In this document: positions 23,111-31,320 of the stretch, piece by piece
Position numbering within the stretch: the stretch's first letter is position 1
How the letters are laid out: each line of letters opens with the position of its first letter
Assembly (NCBI GenBank): GCA_035478775.1
Contig: DATIJG010000009.1
Location: forward strand, 1 to 40,362
Reading direction: 5' to 3'
From: CAMLQK01 sp035478775
Lineage (GTDB): Bacteria > Patescibacteriota > Saccharimonadia > Saccharimonadales > UBA4665
Length of the DNA stretch: 40,362 nucleotides
The notes under the pieces: model-generated
Seen by the model: only the letters and a program-made list of their open reading frames with translations
Database searches by the model: none
What the model was told of the DNA's origin: nothing
Program-made: the position numbers and the translations under genes

Positions 23111-23848
23111 TTATTCGCCATAGGGGATAAAACGGAGGGATTGGCCGATCGCCATCTGCCCGCCTTTGCTGACCATGCCCACAAAACCGCGGCGGCCCTG
23201 GCCGAGTCTGACGAAATCTTTCGCGCGATCACGTCCTGGCAACCCATACATAGCTTCAATAAGCTTGCCGGGTGGGCTGCAGGGAGCATTCGGCCGGGTA
23301 ATCATAATAGTAGCACCATCAGGGGTGAACTTGCATGTCTCGGCGTCGAAAGAGCCAACATCGACACCGCGGCTTAATGAGCGAAAATCCGGTACTATGT
23401 CAGTACCTTCAAAGTCTGAAACTATCATGTTTGCACCAAGGCATTGCGCTAAAAATAGACGGCGTAAAGCTCCGGGAACTTCTGTGGCTTGCTCTAACGT
23501 GGAACCATAATCTGGGCCCGTCGGAACCTTAGCTTCACTGTCCGACCTGAACCTTCGTATCAGCCCATCAAAAGCAAGCTCTTCGTTGATGTCTAAACTA
23601 TCAGCCAAATAGTCAAGGTCTTCTGAACCAACAATTGAGACTGCTTGCCGGTTCAAAACTATGTCTTCCTTCTTTCGATAAGCGGGCGTTCGGATATCAG
23701 CGAGTGTGGTTTGGCCACTGTGGCGTAGATTACCGGCCATCGTCTGGCCAGCGAGATCAAATTCAGCAGCAGCCACAGGATATGTATAAAAACTATCTGG
23801 GTCAGAACCAACGAGTAGCCCCTCAATATTACCGGCGGGAAAGTTCAT
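23111..23848 (-). CDS. MOSC-domain-like protein
   Basis: This 245-residue protein has the order of elements seen in MOSC domains: NRQAVSIVGSEDLDYLA (about 66-82), RRLFLAQCLGANMIVS (129-144), ATIMITRPNAPCSPPGKL with the conserved cysteine C190, and GRRGFVGMVSKGGQMAIGQSL near the end. MOSC domains belong to the molybdenum-cofactor sulfurase C-terminal family and are thought to carry sulfur on that cysteine. I see no molybdenum enzyme in this window, so the function is open. TATAGT lies 7 nt before the ATG. The assignment is by motif and not certain. Confidence 0.7.
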   Translation of the reverse strand: MNFPAGNIEGLLVGSDPDSFYTYPVAAAEFDLAGQTMAGNLRHSGQTTLADIRTPAYRKKEDIVLNRQAVSIVGSEDLDYLADSLDINEELAFDGLIRRFRSDSEAKVPTGPDYGSTLEQATEVPGALRRLFLAQCLGANMIVSDFEGTDIVPDFRSLSRGVDVGSFDAETCKFTPDGATIMITRPNAPCSPPGKLIEAMYGLPGRDRAKDFVRLGQGRRGFVGMVSKGGQMAIGQSLRFIPYGE

Positions 23849-23855
23849 TAAATGA

Positions 23856-23861
23856 ACTATA
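23856..23861 (-). promoter_or_regulatory. -10 element of MOSC gene, leaderless-type
   Basis: Minus-strand TATAGT ends 7 nt before the ATG at 23848. The remaining 23862-24102 gap shows no gene or RNA I can support. Confidence 0.45.
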
Positions 23862-24102
23862 CCATCTTACTAGTGATGATGCTACTCATCTTATGCATGT
23901 GCACTAAACGCTTCAGGGCTGAGCCAGAACGCCATCACTGCTCTCAATCCAGTAGCGATCCGCCCTCTGATTATTAGCAATATCGGTAACGGCTCGTTCT
24001 CCCTTTTATGGAGCGGCACGTTCTAGATAAGCATGAACCCTAACGAAGGGGCGATAAATACTTCGCCTGTAAACAGACAAAGCAAAGCTGCTACACTTAG
24101 TT

Positions 24103-24108
24103 TATAAT
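24103..24108 (+). promoter_or_regulatory. -10 element of 24128 gene
   Basis: TATAAT lies 19 nt upstream of the ATG at 24128, leaving a short leader with GAAAAG as a weak ribosome site. Confidence 0.45.
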
Positions 24109-24127
24109 TCAATAGAGACGAAAAGAT

Positions 24128-24568
24128 ATGACACTGACTAATCATTTACTGACTGGCGCAATCTTCGCAAAAGTCTTGCCCCTGCCGTTAGCTATTCCAT
24201 TAGCATTTGCGAGTCATTTTGTTTTAGATGCATTGCCTCATTTTGGATTTATAAACATTGAAGAAAGAACGAAATATAACAAACTATTCGGTGCGATAGT
24301 TCTGCTGGACTGCCTCCTGAGTGTGGCGCTCTCTGCGTGGCTTATCAGTCGTGGGCATTCTCAATGGCTTTTAGCGGGCTTCGCTGCCTTTTCGCCAGAT
24401 CTGGTTTGGATATATCGTTTTACTGTTGAAGAAAAATTTGGGAAGCTAAAGCCGACTAAGGGTAATCGTTTCATACAATTCCATATAAAAATACAACAGT
24501 ACGAACGTGCATGGGGCGGGCTGGTTGAACTAGTCTATGCCGTTGGTGCGTTTCTGATTCTTCGCTAG
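24128..24568 (+). CDS. Membrane protein with YdjM/DUF457-like metal-site pattern
   Basis: This 146-residue protein has about three to four hydrophobic segments. Polar residues recur in a pattern typical of predicted membrane-bound metal-dependent hydrolases: NH (5-6) in the first helix, H30 and D34-x3-H38 in SHFVLDALPH, S89-P90-D91 in FSPDLVW, and H119 in QFHIKIQQYE. Such proteins (YdjM-like) are predicted hydrolases of unknown substrate. The assignment rests on this pattern only. It is convergent with the 24572-24856 gene, with only 3 nt between stops. Confidence 0.6.
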   Translation: MTLTNHLLTGAIFAKVLPLPLAIPLAFASHFVLDALPHFGFINIEERTKYNKLFGAIVLLDCLLSVALSAWLISRGHSQWLLAGFAAFSPDLVWIYRFTVEEKFGKLKPTKGNRFIQFHIKIQQYERAWGGLVELVYAVGAFLILR

Positions 24569-24571
24569 AAT

Positions 24572-24856
24572 TTAGGATGTAAAGAATCCGTAAACAACCC
24601 CGGTTATTATTACAGCCCCTAAAATCTGGCGAAAGATACTCGCACCAGTACGTATTTCAAGATAGGCCCAGGCAAATAATGAGGCTTCGGCTAAACGCTG
24701 TAAGCCAGTATGCCCGGCCCTGTGTTTAAACAAAGTTCCTAATACCGAAGACACTATCCAACACCAAAGAAGAACATTGGGGCTCTGCCAAATTATTACC
24801 TTGCCCTCTTTATCCTTGAATATTCTGCTGAAAAGGTTAACTTCTTTATGTGTCAT
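24572..24856 (-). CDS. Hypothetical small membrane protein
   Basis: This 94-residue protein has a polar N-terminus (FSRIFKDKEGKVIIWQSPN), a helix at about 28-42, a short amphipathic part, and a C-terminal helix ending GVVYGFFTS. The middle carries RLAEASLFAWAYLEIRTG. The family is unknown to me. A TAGCAT hexamer lies 7 nt ahead of the ATG. It is divergent from the GntR operon. Confidence 0.6.
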   Translation of the reverse strand: MTHKEVNLFSRIFKDKEGKVIIWQSPNVLLWCWIVSSVLGTLFKHRAGHTGLQRLAEASLFAWAYLEIRTGASIFRQILGAVIITGVVYGFFTS

Positions 24857-24863
24857 ATATTCT

Positions 24864-24869
24864 ATGCTA
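24864..24869 (-). promoter_or_regulatory. -10 element of small membrane gene, leaderless-type
   Basis: Minus-strand TAGCAT ends 7 nt before the ATG at 24856. The -35 is weak. Confidence 0.35.
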
Positions 24870-24925
24870 CAGGAACTACCGCGGTAAAGTGAATTTATTC
24901 ACAAAAAGGAGATTTGCGTGAACCT

Positions 24926-24945
24926 TACTAGTATCGTAGTATGAT
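24926..24945 (+). promoter_or_regulatory. Candidate operator overlapping the GntR operon promoter
   Basis: TACTA (24926-24930) and TAGTA (24937-24941) form a 5-6-5 inverted repeat that overlaps the -10 candidate TATGAT (24940-24945), 9 nt before the GntR start. The layout fits autorepression by the encoded YtrA-type regulator. Confidence 0.4.
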
Positions 24946-24954
24946 TATGGTGTT

Positions 24955-25338
24955 ATGATTATACTTCGTCTCAATACTCACTCCGGTGTGCCTCCGTATC
25001 TGCAGATTGTGCAGCAGATAAAACATGACATACGCATGGGGTTACTAAAAGAGGGGGACAAGCTTCCTTCGGTCAAAGAGGCTGTGACCATGACTGCTGT
25101 AAATCCGAATACTGTTTTTAAAGCTTATCGTGAGTTAGAGGGTCAGGGTTTTGTGAAAGGTCAGGCTGGCAGTGGTGTTTTTGTGCTTCAGCAGTACACT
25201 GCGCCATCAGCTAACGTCCAGGCCAAACTGGCTACAACCCTTACGGATTGGCTAAATACTGCACAGAGTGCAGGCTTGGACGAAGAAGCGATTGAAGCGT
25301 TATTTACCATCACGTTACGTAATATGAAGAAGGGATGA
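24955..25338 (+). CDS. GntR-family regulator, YtrA type
   Basis: This 127-residue regulator has an N-terminal winged helix: PPYLQIVQQIKHDIRMGLLKEGDKLPSVKEA, then VNPNTVFKAYRELEGQGFVKGQAGSGVFV (residues about 13-78). A short helical C-terminus without a large ligand domain follows, which defines the YtrA subfamily. Such regulators control adjacent ABC transporters, often in response to cell-wall antibiotics. It is the first gene of a three-gene unit with an ABC ATPase and permease, 1 nt ahead of the ATPase start. Confidence 0.92.
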   Translation: MIILRLNTHSGVPPYLQIVQQIKHDIRMGLLKEGDKLPSVKEAVTMTAVNPNTVFKAYRELEGQGFVKGQAGSGVFVLQQYTAPSANVQAKLATTLTDWLNTAQSAGLDEEAIEALFTITLRNMKKG

Positions 25339-25339
25339 T

Positions 25340-26239
25340 ATGAATGCAGTAGCGACGGAAACGAGTAATGTCGTACAGACGAATGGACTCGGCAAACAAT
25401 ATGGCTCATTCTGGGCACTGAAAGACTGCACGATAACTGTGCCGTCAGGCAGTGTGACGGCGCTCGTCGGCCCTAATGGCGCAGGCAAGACCACGCTCTT
25501 AAAGCTCTTGGTCAACCTTAGCTCGCCCAGCGCGGGCAGCGCGACAGTCCTTGGAATGTCGCCAAACCAATCCTCAACATACCTTTCAGAAATCGGGTAT
25601 CTAGCTCAGGAAATACCGCTCTATAGCCGGATGACTGTTTTAAGGCATTTGGCTATTGGTGCACATATGGACACTAATTGGGATAACGATCTAGCGCTTA
25701 GTCGTCTGCAAGAGCTCAAGATACCGTTGGATCGTGCCGTGGGGTCTCTCTCGGGTGGCCAGCGCGCGCAAGTTGGCCTTGCACTTGCTCTTGCCAAAAA
25801 GCCAAGACTCCTGCTACTTGACGAACCAGTAGCGGCGCTTGATCCACTAGCTCGCATTGAGTTCCTGACATCACTAACACAGGCTGTTGCCGACTCTGAC
25901 GGAGCATTGAGTGTAGTCATGTCTTCACATTTGCTTGCCGATTTGGAACGGGTATGTGACCATCTAATCTTATTGGCCGCGGGCAAGACACAGCTATGTG
26001 ACAGCATTGAGCATATTATCGAGACACACAAATTGTTGGCCGGTCCACATAATGAGAAGACGAGCGACCCAGCTTATACCATCATTCGGGAAACCCAGGC
26101 TGCAAATGAGACTGACCTACTTGTACGCACCCATGACAAACACTTCAGAAGTCAAAAATGGCACATACACGATACTAATATTGAAGATATAGTGCTTGCC
26201 TACATGAAGCAGGCTAAACAAGAAAGAGACCAACAATGA
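25340..26239 (+). CDS. ABC transporter ATP-binding protein
   Basis: This 299-residue nucleotide-binding subunit has Walker A GPNGAGKT (44-51), a Q-loop in YLAQEIPLYS, the signature LSGGQ (137-141), Walker B LLLLDEP (157-163) with ALDPLAR as D-loop, and the H-loop SSHLL. The order and size match the ABC-2 type exporters controlled by YtrA-like regulators. The C-terminal 90 residues are a helical extension. The gene overlaps the permease start by 4 nt (ATGA), indicating coupled translation. The substrate is unknown. Confidence 0.93.
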   Translation: MNAVATETSNVVQTNGLGKQYGSFWALKDCTITVPSGSVTALVGPNGAGKTTLLKLLVNLSSPSAGSATVLGMSPNQSSTYLSEIGYLAQEIPLYSRMTVLRHLAIGAHMDTNWDNDLALSRLQELKIPLDRAVGSLSGGQRAQVGLALALAKKPRLLLLDEPVAALDPLARIEFLTSLTQAVADSDGALSVVMSSHLLADLERVCDHLILLAAGKTQLCDSIEHIIETHKLLAGPHNEKTSDPAYTIIRETQAANETDLLVRTHDKHFRSQKWHIHDTNIEDIVLAYMKQAKQERDQQ

Positions 26240-27279
26240 ATTGGCTTGCGTGGCAACAGCATAAGAAGCAGTTCTTGCTTCTCGGCATCAGCCTTTTGGT
26301 ATTTACAGCGATAGTCATACCATCGGGTCTTCATTATTGGCATCAATACAATCAGCTACTTACGAATTGCGACGGCGTAGCAAGCTGCGTACAGCATGGC
26401 TTAGGTAACACATTCTCAGCTGAAGGTAACGGCCAATTCTACCTGTTATTTCACCTAGTACAGATTGCAGTGGTGGCATCTCCGGTGTTACTTGGCTTGT
26501 TCTTGGGCGTACCACTCATTGCTAACGAATACATAGACGGTACCAACAAATTTATTTGGACGCGAAGTATCTCACGACGCAAATGGTTGACTGTTAAACT
26601 CGTATGGATACTGGGCGTATCGATTATATTTGCAAGTATTCTAGCTGCTCTTGCCACATGGTGGTTTCGAACCAGCAACGCTCTCTACACATATGGCAAC
26701 GACTCAGCGTTAGGCATACTTAATCGCTTCGGCAAGCTTAGCTTTGACGTGCAAGGCCTTACACCGATTGCCTACACTTTCTTCATGGTATCACTTGGTA
26801 TTGCATTCGGTGCTTGGTTAAAAAGAATCTTATTAGCCTTTGGCGTTACACTGGCAGCCCTCGTGCTCTTGCAAGGTATAATACCGAACCTTATCCGACC
26901 ACACTATGAATCGCCTCAAACTGACAACGTGACCCTCGTGTCTGCTATCCATAGTGCCAATATTCTTTCACCGCCAGATCCTACTGGAGCGGGATCGTCA
27001 TGGGCCATAAGCGGCAGTGTAGTCAATGATAAAACAGGCCAGTCTCAAAGTATGGATAGCCTATTGTCTAACCCTCCAGCTACTTGTGTGGAGACACTCA
27101 ACAGAGGACCAAAACAAGGCTTCCCGTGTTTGCAATCACTTGGTTATCACTGGGTTGTAAGGTACCAACCCGCACACAGGTATTGGAACTTCCAGCGTAT
27201 TGAAGCGGGGCTCTACGTAACCTTGGGCCTCATACCAATCGGCGCCACATATTGGTTGGTATTGAAGAGAGATGCCTAG
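26236..27279 (+). CDS. ABC transporter permease
   Basis: This 347-residue protein has about six hydrophobic segments (near 15-35, 70-92, 120-142, 175-195, 200-220 and 322-340). Segments three and four frame a charged loop with WTRSISRRKWLTVKL, typical of ABC-2 permeases. A large outward loop (about 225-315) contains CVETLNRGPKQGFPC with a possible disulfide. It is the last gene of the GntR-ATPase-permease unit, followed by a strong terminator. The likely role is export or defence against a membrane- or wall-active compound (inference). Confidence 0.85.
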   Translation: MNWLAWQQHKKQFLLLGISLLVFTAIVIPSGLHYWHQYNQLLTNCDGVASCVQHGLGNTFSAEGNGQFYLLFHLVQIAVVASPVLLGLFLGVPLIANEYIDGTNKFIWTRSISRRKWLTVKLVWILGVSIIFASILAALATWWFRTSNALYTYGNDSALGILNRFGKLSFDVQGLTPIAYTFFMVSLGIAFGAWLKRILLAFGVTLAALVLLQGIIPNLIRPHYESPQTDNVTLVSAIHSANILSPPDPTGAGSSWAISGSVVNDKTGQSQSMDSLLSNPPATCVETLNRGPKQGFPCLQSLGYHWVVRYQPAHRYWNFQRIEAGLYVTLGLIPIGATYWLVLKRDA

Positions 27280-27319
27280 CGTGCCTCGAACCCTTGCGAG
27301 CAGGGAATAAATATAAAAG

Positions 27320-27350
27320 AAGTGTTCCAAAGATAGGCCTTGGAACACTT
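27320..27350. terminator. Strong bidirectional terminator
   Basis: A perfect 11-bp stem, AAGTGTTCCAA with TTGGAACACTT, around a 9-nt loop. A T-rich tail follows on the minus strand and CTTATCT on the plus strand. It separates the ABC operon from the convergent tRNA-Lys. Confidence 0.85.
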
Positions 27351-27367
27351 CTTATCTGTAACTAGCG

Positions 27368-27444
27368 TGGAGGGCCCACTGGGACTTGAACCCAGGACAC
27401 CCTGCTTAAAAGGCAGGTGCTCTAACCGGCTGAGCTATGGGCCC
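27368..27444 (-). tRNA. tRNA-Lys (anticodon UUU)
   Basis: The minus-strand cloverleaf has acceptor GGGCCCA/TGGGCCC, anticodon stem CCTGC/GCAGG with loop CTTTTAA (anticodon TTT) and T arm CTGGG/CCCAG with TTCAAGT. The discriminator is T (U) and CCA is encoded at 27368-27370. Confidence 0.95.
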
Positions 27445-27541
27445 ACATTTTGCTATACTCAAAAGAGTCCAGCTAACAGATTATATTATCCGTATTATCA
27501 CAAAAAAGTCAACCCCTTGCCCTCTCTTTGGGCAGGTAGTT

Positions 27542-28030
27542 TTAGTCGCGCTCTTTTGCGCCTAATCGGTGGCGCTGCGCCCATAAAAACACTAAGCCAA
27601 CGAACGCACTCGCGCCAACTATTAGCGCCTGCAACTTCGTAAGTTGCGCCCATAAATCTTGCGACTCTATACCAAAACGCTGGCCTGGGGGCAAAAGCGG
27701 CACCGCCAAAAGCACACCAAGCAGTCCGACCCCTACGGCAGGCAAAATATTGAGCACCAATTTGCCCTTGCCATGCACCGTGCCAATCATAAACATGCTA
27801 GTAAGCACAACCGGCGCGAGCAGTACCGCAACTTGCAAGACATTCAAAATATTGGGCGGAACATTTGGGGCAACAAATGTAAGCAACGAGTTAGCATTGC
27901 CCGCTACATAACGCACTAAAACTTCGCCTAAACACAGGCTCAAGAATACCAGCACTGCATTGACGCGAAAGAACATCAACAAAACAACAGGGGCGATAAG
28001 TATGGTTAGCAATAGCACATCATGTGGCAT
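27542..28030 (-). CDS. Hypothetical polytopic membrane protein
   Basis: This 162-residue protein has about four to five hydrophobic helices (4-20, 25-40, 62-84, 90-112, 134-150). Short polar loops include VAGNANSLLTFVAPNVPP and HGKGKLVLN. A C-terminal basic tail, RHRLGAKERD, would sit in the cytoplasm. There are no motifs I recognise. TATTAT (28040-28045) lies 9 nt upstream of the ATG. It follows the rimB-rimK-DUF192 genes on the same strand. Confidence 0.6.
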   Translation of the reverse strand: MPHDVLLLTILIAPVVLLMFFRVNAVLVFLSLCLGEVLVRYVAGNANSLLTFVAPNVPPNILNVLQVAVLLAPVVLTSMFMIGTVHGKGKLVLNILPAVGVGLLGVLLAVPLLPPGQRFGIESQDLWAQLTKLQALIVGASAFVGLVFLWAQRHRLGAKERD

Positions 28031-28056
28031 TATACAAACATAATAGCATGAGCACG

Positions 28057-28548
28057 TTAAAAGCCGACAACCACACCCACATTCAGGCCAGCACTTTGAG
28101 CTTGGCCGGCGTTAAGTTCCACGACGTATTGCGCCGCTACCGGTGTGCAGTAGGTTTTAGGATACGTTTTAGGTGAAAGTCCGGGCTGTACGTGTACAAC
28201 TCTTCGACCACTATCCAACCAAATGATATCGAGTGGAAACAGCATGTCTCTCATCCAGAAGCACGATTTTACAGGTGTGTTAAAGTCGAATAACATACCG
28301 TCGTGCGTTGCCATAGATGTGCGGGCGCTAAGGCCTTCCATCCGCTGCGCCGGAGTATTTGCTACTTTTAGGCGGTAGTTAGCATGCGGTGCGTGCAATG
28401 TTTTATAGTGCGAACTGGCAAGCACAAAGTTCACTGCCACATATGAACACACAAGCGCAATCACAATACCCAGCGCAATTTTGTGGCGCGTCGTTATGCT
28501 AGATATTTTAAGCGCCGACACGGTCTTTGCGGTGGCGCTGTTTAGCAT
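28057..28548 (-). CDS. DUF192-family exported protein
   Basis: This 163-residue protein has a cytoplasmic N-terminus, one membrane helix (about 24-42) and an extracellular DUF192 domain. The domain is marked by TPAQRMEGLSARTSM (64-78), MLFDFNTPVKSCFWMRDM, FPLDIIWLD and YVVELNAGQAQSAGL. DUF192 proteins are small beta-rich exported proteins without a settled function. The start lies 41 nt inside the end of rimK, so translation may be coupled. It is part of the rimB-rimK group. Confidence 0.85.
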   Translation of the reverse strand: MLNSATAKTVSALKISSITTRHKIALGIVIALVCSYVAVNFVLASSHYKTLHAPHANYRLKVANTPAQRMEGLSARTSMATHDGMLFDFNTPVKSCFWMRDMLFPLDIIWLDSGRRVVHVQPGLSPKTYPKTYCTPVAAQYVVELNAGQAQSAGLNVGVVVGF

Positions 28549-29413
28549 TTTTCTCGATATACTCGATGATCTTGCCCGCTACATTGCGGCCGGTTAACAG
28601 TTCGGGCGTTTTAATGCTGGCGGAAGAATTTACCTCGAGCACCAATGGACCGCGCGCGCTGCGCATCATGTCGACACCGCAAATTGGCAAGCCCATAGCT
28701 TTGGCAGCTTTAATAGCCGTACGCTCTTCTTCAAGTGTCAATTTGACCGGCTTACCAACGCCACCTTGATGTGTATTGGAGCGAAAATCGTCGTCTAGGC
28801 TTTGACGCTTGACACTGGCAACAACTTGGCTGCCGACCACTAATGCGCGAATATCGACACCGGCCGACTCTTTTACATATTCTTGCACCAAAAAGCTCAC
28901 GCCCTCAACGTAAAAGGCCTGCATTACCGCTTTGGCGGCTTTGTTAGTTTCAGCCAAAACCACACCGTTACCATGTGTACCGCGGGCAACTTTTACAATT
29001 AACGGTGCGCCACTGACTTTTTCAATAACGTCGTCAAGGTCGGCAGTTTCGTAGGCGAACACCGTTTTAGGGATCCCGACGTCAGCTTTGGCAAGCAACT
29101 GGTACGAACGCAATTTATTACGCGAACGGTCAATTGCAATCGACTTCGCAGGCGTATATACGTCTTGCATTTCAAACTGGCGCACCACGGCGCAGCCATA
29201 TTTGGTGTAACTTTGGGCGATGCGCGGAATAATGGCATCAAAACCTTCAAGCGGGTTGCCCTTGTAAAATACAACTGGGTTGCCCTTTTCGATAGCCATG
29301 TAACACTTTGAGTAACTAATGACCTTCGCTTCGTGGCCACGAGCCTGAGCTTCTTCTTTCAAGCGGCGCGTCGTGTAGTTGGCCGAGCCGCGCGATAAAA
29401 TTGCAATCCGCAT
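28508..29413 (-). CDS. rimK: RimK-family ATP-grasp ligase
   Basis: This 301-residue ATP-grasp enzyme has an N-terminal pre-grasp domain (MRIAILSRGSANYTTRRL), the sequence FDAIIPRIAQSYTKYG, the ATP-binding lysine segment LIVKVARGTHGNGV (about 138-151), VQEYVKES, the metal-binding VDMMRS and the catalytic LEVNSSASI. E. coli RimK adds glutamates to the C-terminus of ribosomal protein S6; relatives make other gamma- or alpha-linked peptides. It starts 2 nt after rimB, with a ribosome site (GAGGAGG) inside the end of rimB. A protease of the RimB type nearby supports a reversible peptide-tagging system. Confidence 0.92.
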   Translation of the reverse strand: MRIAILSRGSANYTTRRLKEEAQARGHEAKVISYSKCYMAIEKGNPVVFYKGNPLEGFDAIIPRIAQSYTKYGCAVVRQFEMQDVYTPAKSIAIDRSRNKLRSYQLLAKADVGIPKTVFAYETADLDDVIEKVSGAPLIVKVARGTHGNGVVLAETNKAAKAVMQAFYVEGVSFLVQEYVKESAGVDIRALVVGSQVVASVKRQSLDDDFRSNTHQGGVGKPVKLTLEEERTAIKAAKAMGLPICGVDMMRSARGPLVLEVNSSASIKTPELLTGRNVAGKIIEYIEKNAKQRHRKDRVGA

Positions 29414-29415
29414 AT

Positions 29416-29907
29416 TTATCGTCCCTCCTCTTCGTCTTCAGGGAATAAAATTCCGTACTTTTGCTTAAGTTCTATACGGTTAATTTGCGCTTCGGCCGTA
29501 TCAACCAAAAAACGGTTATTGAGCATCTTGCGGCCAAGAAGTATAGGGTATACCTTCTTGCCTCGGTCTGCAAGCGAAAAGGTTGCGTAAAAAATCTTCG
29601 GGCCAAGCTTTACTTTAAGCTTCACCTCGTAGCGTTCTTCGGTGTGGCCGAACGAATTAGCTATACTTACTACTTTAAAATCGGTAGTGCTCATTGCGGT
29701 GGCTAACGCGCCGCACACCGGGTGTCCGCCGAGCAGCCTGAAGTGCAACGTTATGCCGTCTTCGGATAATTTGATATTATCAGCATGCACCGCCGAGCGA
29801 TACGCACCAGTATCGACCTTAGCCGGAATGTCCGCCATAGCGTAATCCATGAAATGCAAGGATTCTGAGCGACCAATAACAACTTTGTGGAAATCAGTTC
29901 GTGCCAT
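29416..29907 (-). CDS. RimB-like putative retropepsin-type protease (Zn_protease/PF05618 family)
   Basis: This 163-residue protein carries AKVDTGAYRSAVHA (29-42), the D-T-G-A motif of the family. Further conserved points are FHLR-type strand FRLLGG and the closing LLGRKMLNNRFLVDT. The family is labelled ATP-dependent zinc protease in databases, but characterised members with RimK (RimB in Pseudomonas, RloA/RloB group) look like aspartic retropepsins. It would trim the peptide made by RimK. It heads the rimB-rimK-DUF192 unit, with TAATAT (29914-29919) 6 nt before the ATG. Confidence 0.85.
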   Translation of the reverse strand: MARTDFHKVVIGRSESLHFMDYAMADIPAKVDTGAYRSAVHADNIKLSEDGITLHFRLLGGHPVCGALATAMSTTDFKVVSIANSFGHTEERYEVKLKVKLGPKIFYATFSLADRGKKVYPILLGRKMLNNRFLVDTAEAQINRIELKQKYGILFPEDEEEGR

Positions 29908-29913
29908 ATTCTT

Positions 29914-29919
29914 ATATTA
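29914..29919 (-). promoter_or_regulatory. -10 element of rimB-rimK unit, leaderless-type
   Basis: Minus-strand TAATAT ends 6 nt before the ATG at 29907. Confidence 0.45.
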
Positions 29920-30005
29920 CCAAATTACGTTTTGTTGGGTTGAAAATTATTAATGCTTGTGGTAATTTTATTATATATTAGCAATTTTGTCAAGGTTACA
30001 AAAAG

Positions 30006-31244
30006 ATGACACAACCATGTATTCTCGTCGTTGGCAACAGTTTCAGCTCGCTTAGGTCATACCTCGAAGGCCATAATTTTGATTACGTCGTTTTAAAAGA
30101 TGCCGCACTTACAAAATTTCCGGATAAAATATTTAAACACCGTGTGGTATGCGATTTCTCGGATATGTCCGGTGTACTCAAAGCGGTTGACGAAATCGTT
30201 GCCACGAAAACAATTGACGGCGTATTCTGCACCTATGAGCAATTTATCGGCGCTGCTTCAGAGATCGCCCACCATTTAGGCCTGCCTGCGTTGCCGAAAG
30301 AGGCGGCCGTGGCCTGCACTGATAAATTTGTAATGCGCACGCAATTCGCAAAAGCGCCCGAAAAGATCAGTCCCGAGTTTGCCGTTGTTGCTAACGAGCA
30401 AACTCTGCGTAACTTTGCCGCCAGCCACAGTTTTCCTCTAATTATAAAGCCGGCCAACCTTTCTAAAAGTCTGCTTGTTAGCAAAAGTGACTCACTTGAG
30501 GAACTGTTGCTCAATTATCAAAACGCACTTGAAAACATGGGTCGGGTATACAAAAAATACGCCCCGCATGCCACGCCAAAACTCCTGGTTGAAGAGTTTA
30601 TGGAAGGCTCGGTGCATTCGGTTGACGCATTTGTAGATAAACACGGTAAACCATTCGTGCTTGACGCAATCGTTGACTACGAGACTGGCCACGATATCGG
30701 TTATGCTGATAATTTCACCTACAGCCGTTTGCTGCCATCACAGTTAAGCGACAAGGACCAAGCGGCGGTCAAGCACGTTGCATCCCTGGGAGTCCAAGCG
30801 CTTGGCATGAAAAATACTGCCGCCCATATTGAGATCATCGTGACATCAGACGGTCCGAGGATCGTAGAAATTGGTGCCCGCAACGGCGGATACCGCGAAC
30901 GCATGCATGCCATAGCAAATGGGATTGACATTTTAGCAAACGCCCTTAAATTAAGCTTAGGCCAAGAACCCGACATTACCGCTACCAAAAATGAAAGTAT
31001 GGGAGTATTTGAGCTGTTCCCTAAAGAACCCGGTATATTTGAAGGCCTTGAGAACGAGAAAAAATTGCTAGAGTTGCCTTCGCTCGCCCGGCTTGCTATT
31101 AAAGTTAAACCTGGAACGTTTGTCGGGAAAGCTTCCGATGGCTATAAAATGTGCGCTATTGTCTTTTTACATAATAAAGATGCAAATGAGTTTCAGCGCG
31201 ACATGGCTTTTTTGAATCATCAGGTACGGGTAATCACCAGATAA
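30006..31244 (+). CDS. ATP-grasp ligase of unknown substrate
   Basis: This 412-residue protein has an N-terminal Rossmann-like domain (CILVVGNSFSSLRSYL), then an ATP-grasp fold. The fold shows FPLIIKPANLSKS with the ATP lysine (about 143-155), VEEFMEGSVHSVDAFV (about 197-212), AHIEIIVTSDG and VEIGARNGGYRERM with the metal ligands (about 277-305). It resembles carbamoyl-phosphate synthase/biotin carboxylase-like and amino-acid ligases such as those making dipeptides or D-Ala-D-X. The substrate cannot be set. It is divergent from rimB-rimK across 98 bp, so two ATP-grasp ligases share one control region. Confidence 0.85.
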   Translation: MTQPCILVVGNSFSSLRSYLEGHNFDYVVLKDAALTKFPDKIFKHRVVCDFSDMSGVLKAVDEIVATKTIDGVFCTYEQFIGAASEIAHHLGLPALPKEAAVACTDKFVMRTQFAKAPEKISPEFAVVANEQTLRNFAASHSFPLIIKPANLSKSLLVSKSDSLEELLLNYQNALENMGRVYKKYAPHATPKLLVEEFMEGSVHSVDAFVDKHGKPFVLDAIVDYETGHDIGYADNFTYSRLLPSQLSDKDQAAVKHVASLGVQALGMKNTAAHIEIIVTSDGPRIVEIGARNGGYRERMHAIANGIDILANALKLSLGQEPDITATKNESMGVFELFPKEPGIFEGLENEKKLLELPSLARLAIKVKPGTFVGKASDGYKMCAIVFLHNKDANEFQRDMAFLNHQVRVITR

Positions 31245-31320
31245 AGGCCGGATGTACGAAATAAGGCCGAAGCCGAAGCCTTAAATGGCCTCCCAAATTT
31301 CGCTTCTGGTATAGAAAAAA

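Noticed and set aside
23876..23977. 33-codon plus-strand frame beginning MMLLILCMC
   Set aside because: It overlaps the promoter region of the MOSC gene, has no ribosome site or promoter, and its composition after the first ten residues is unremarkable.
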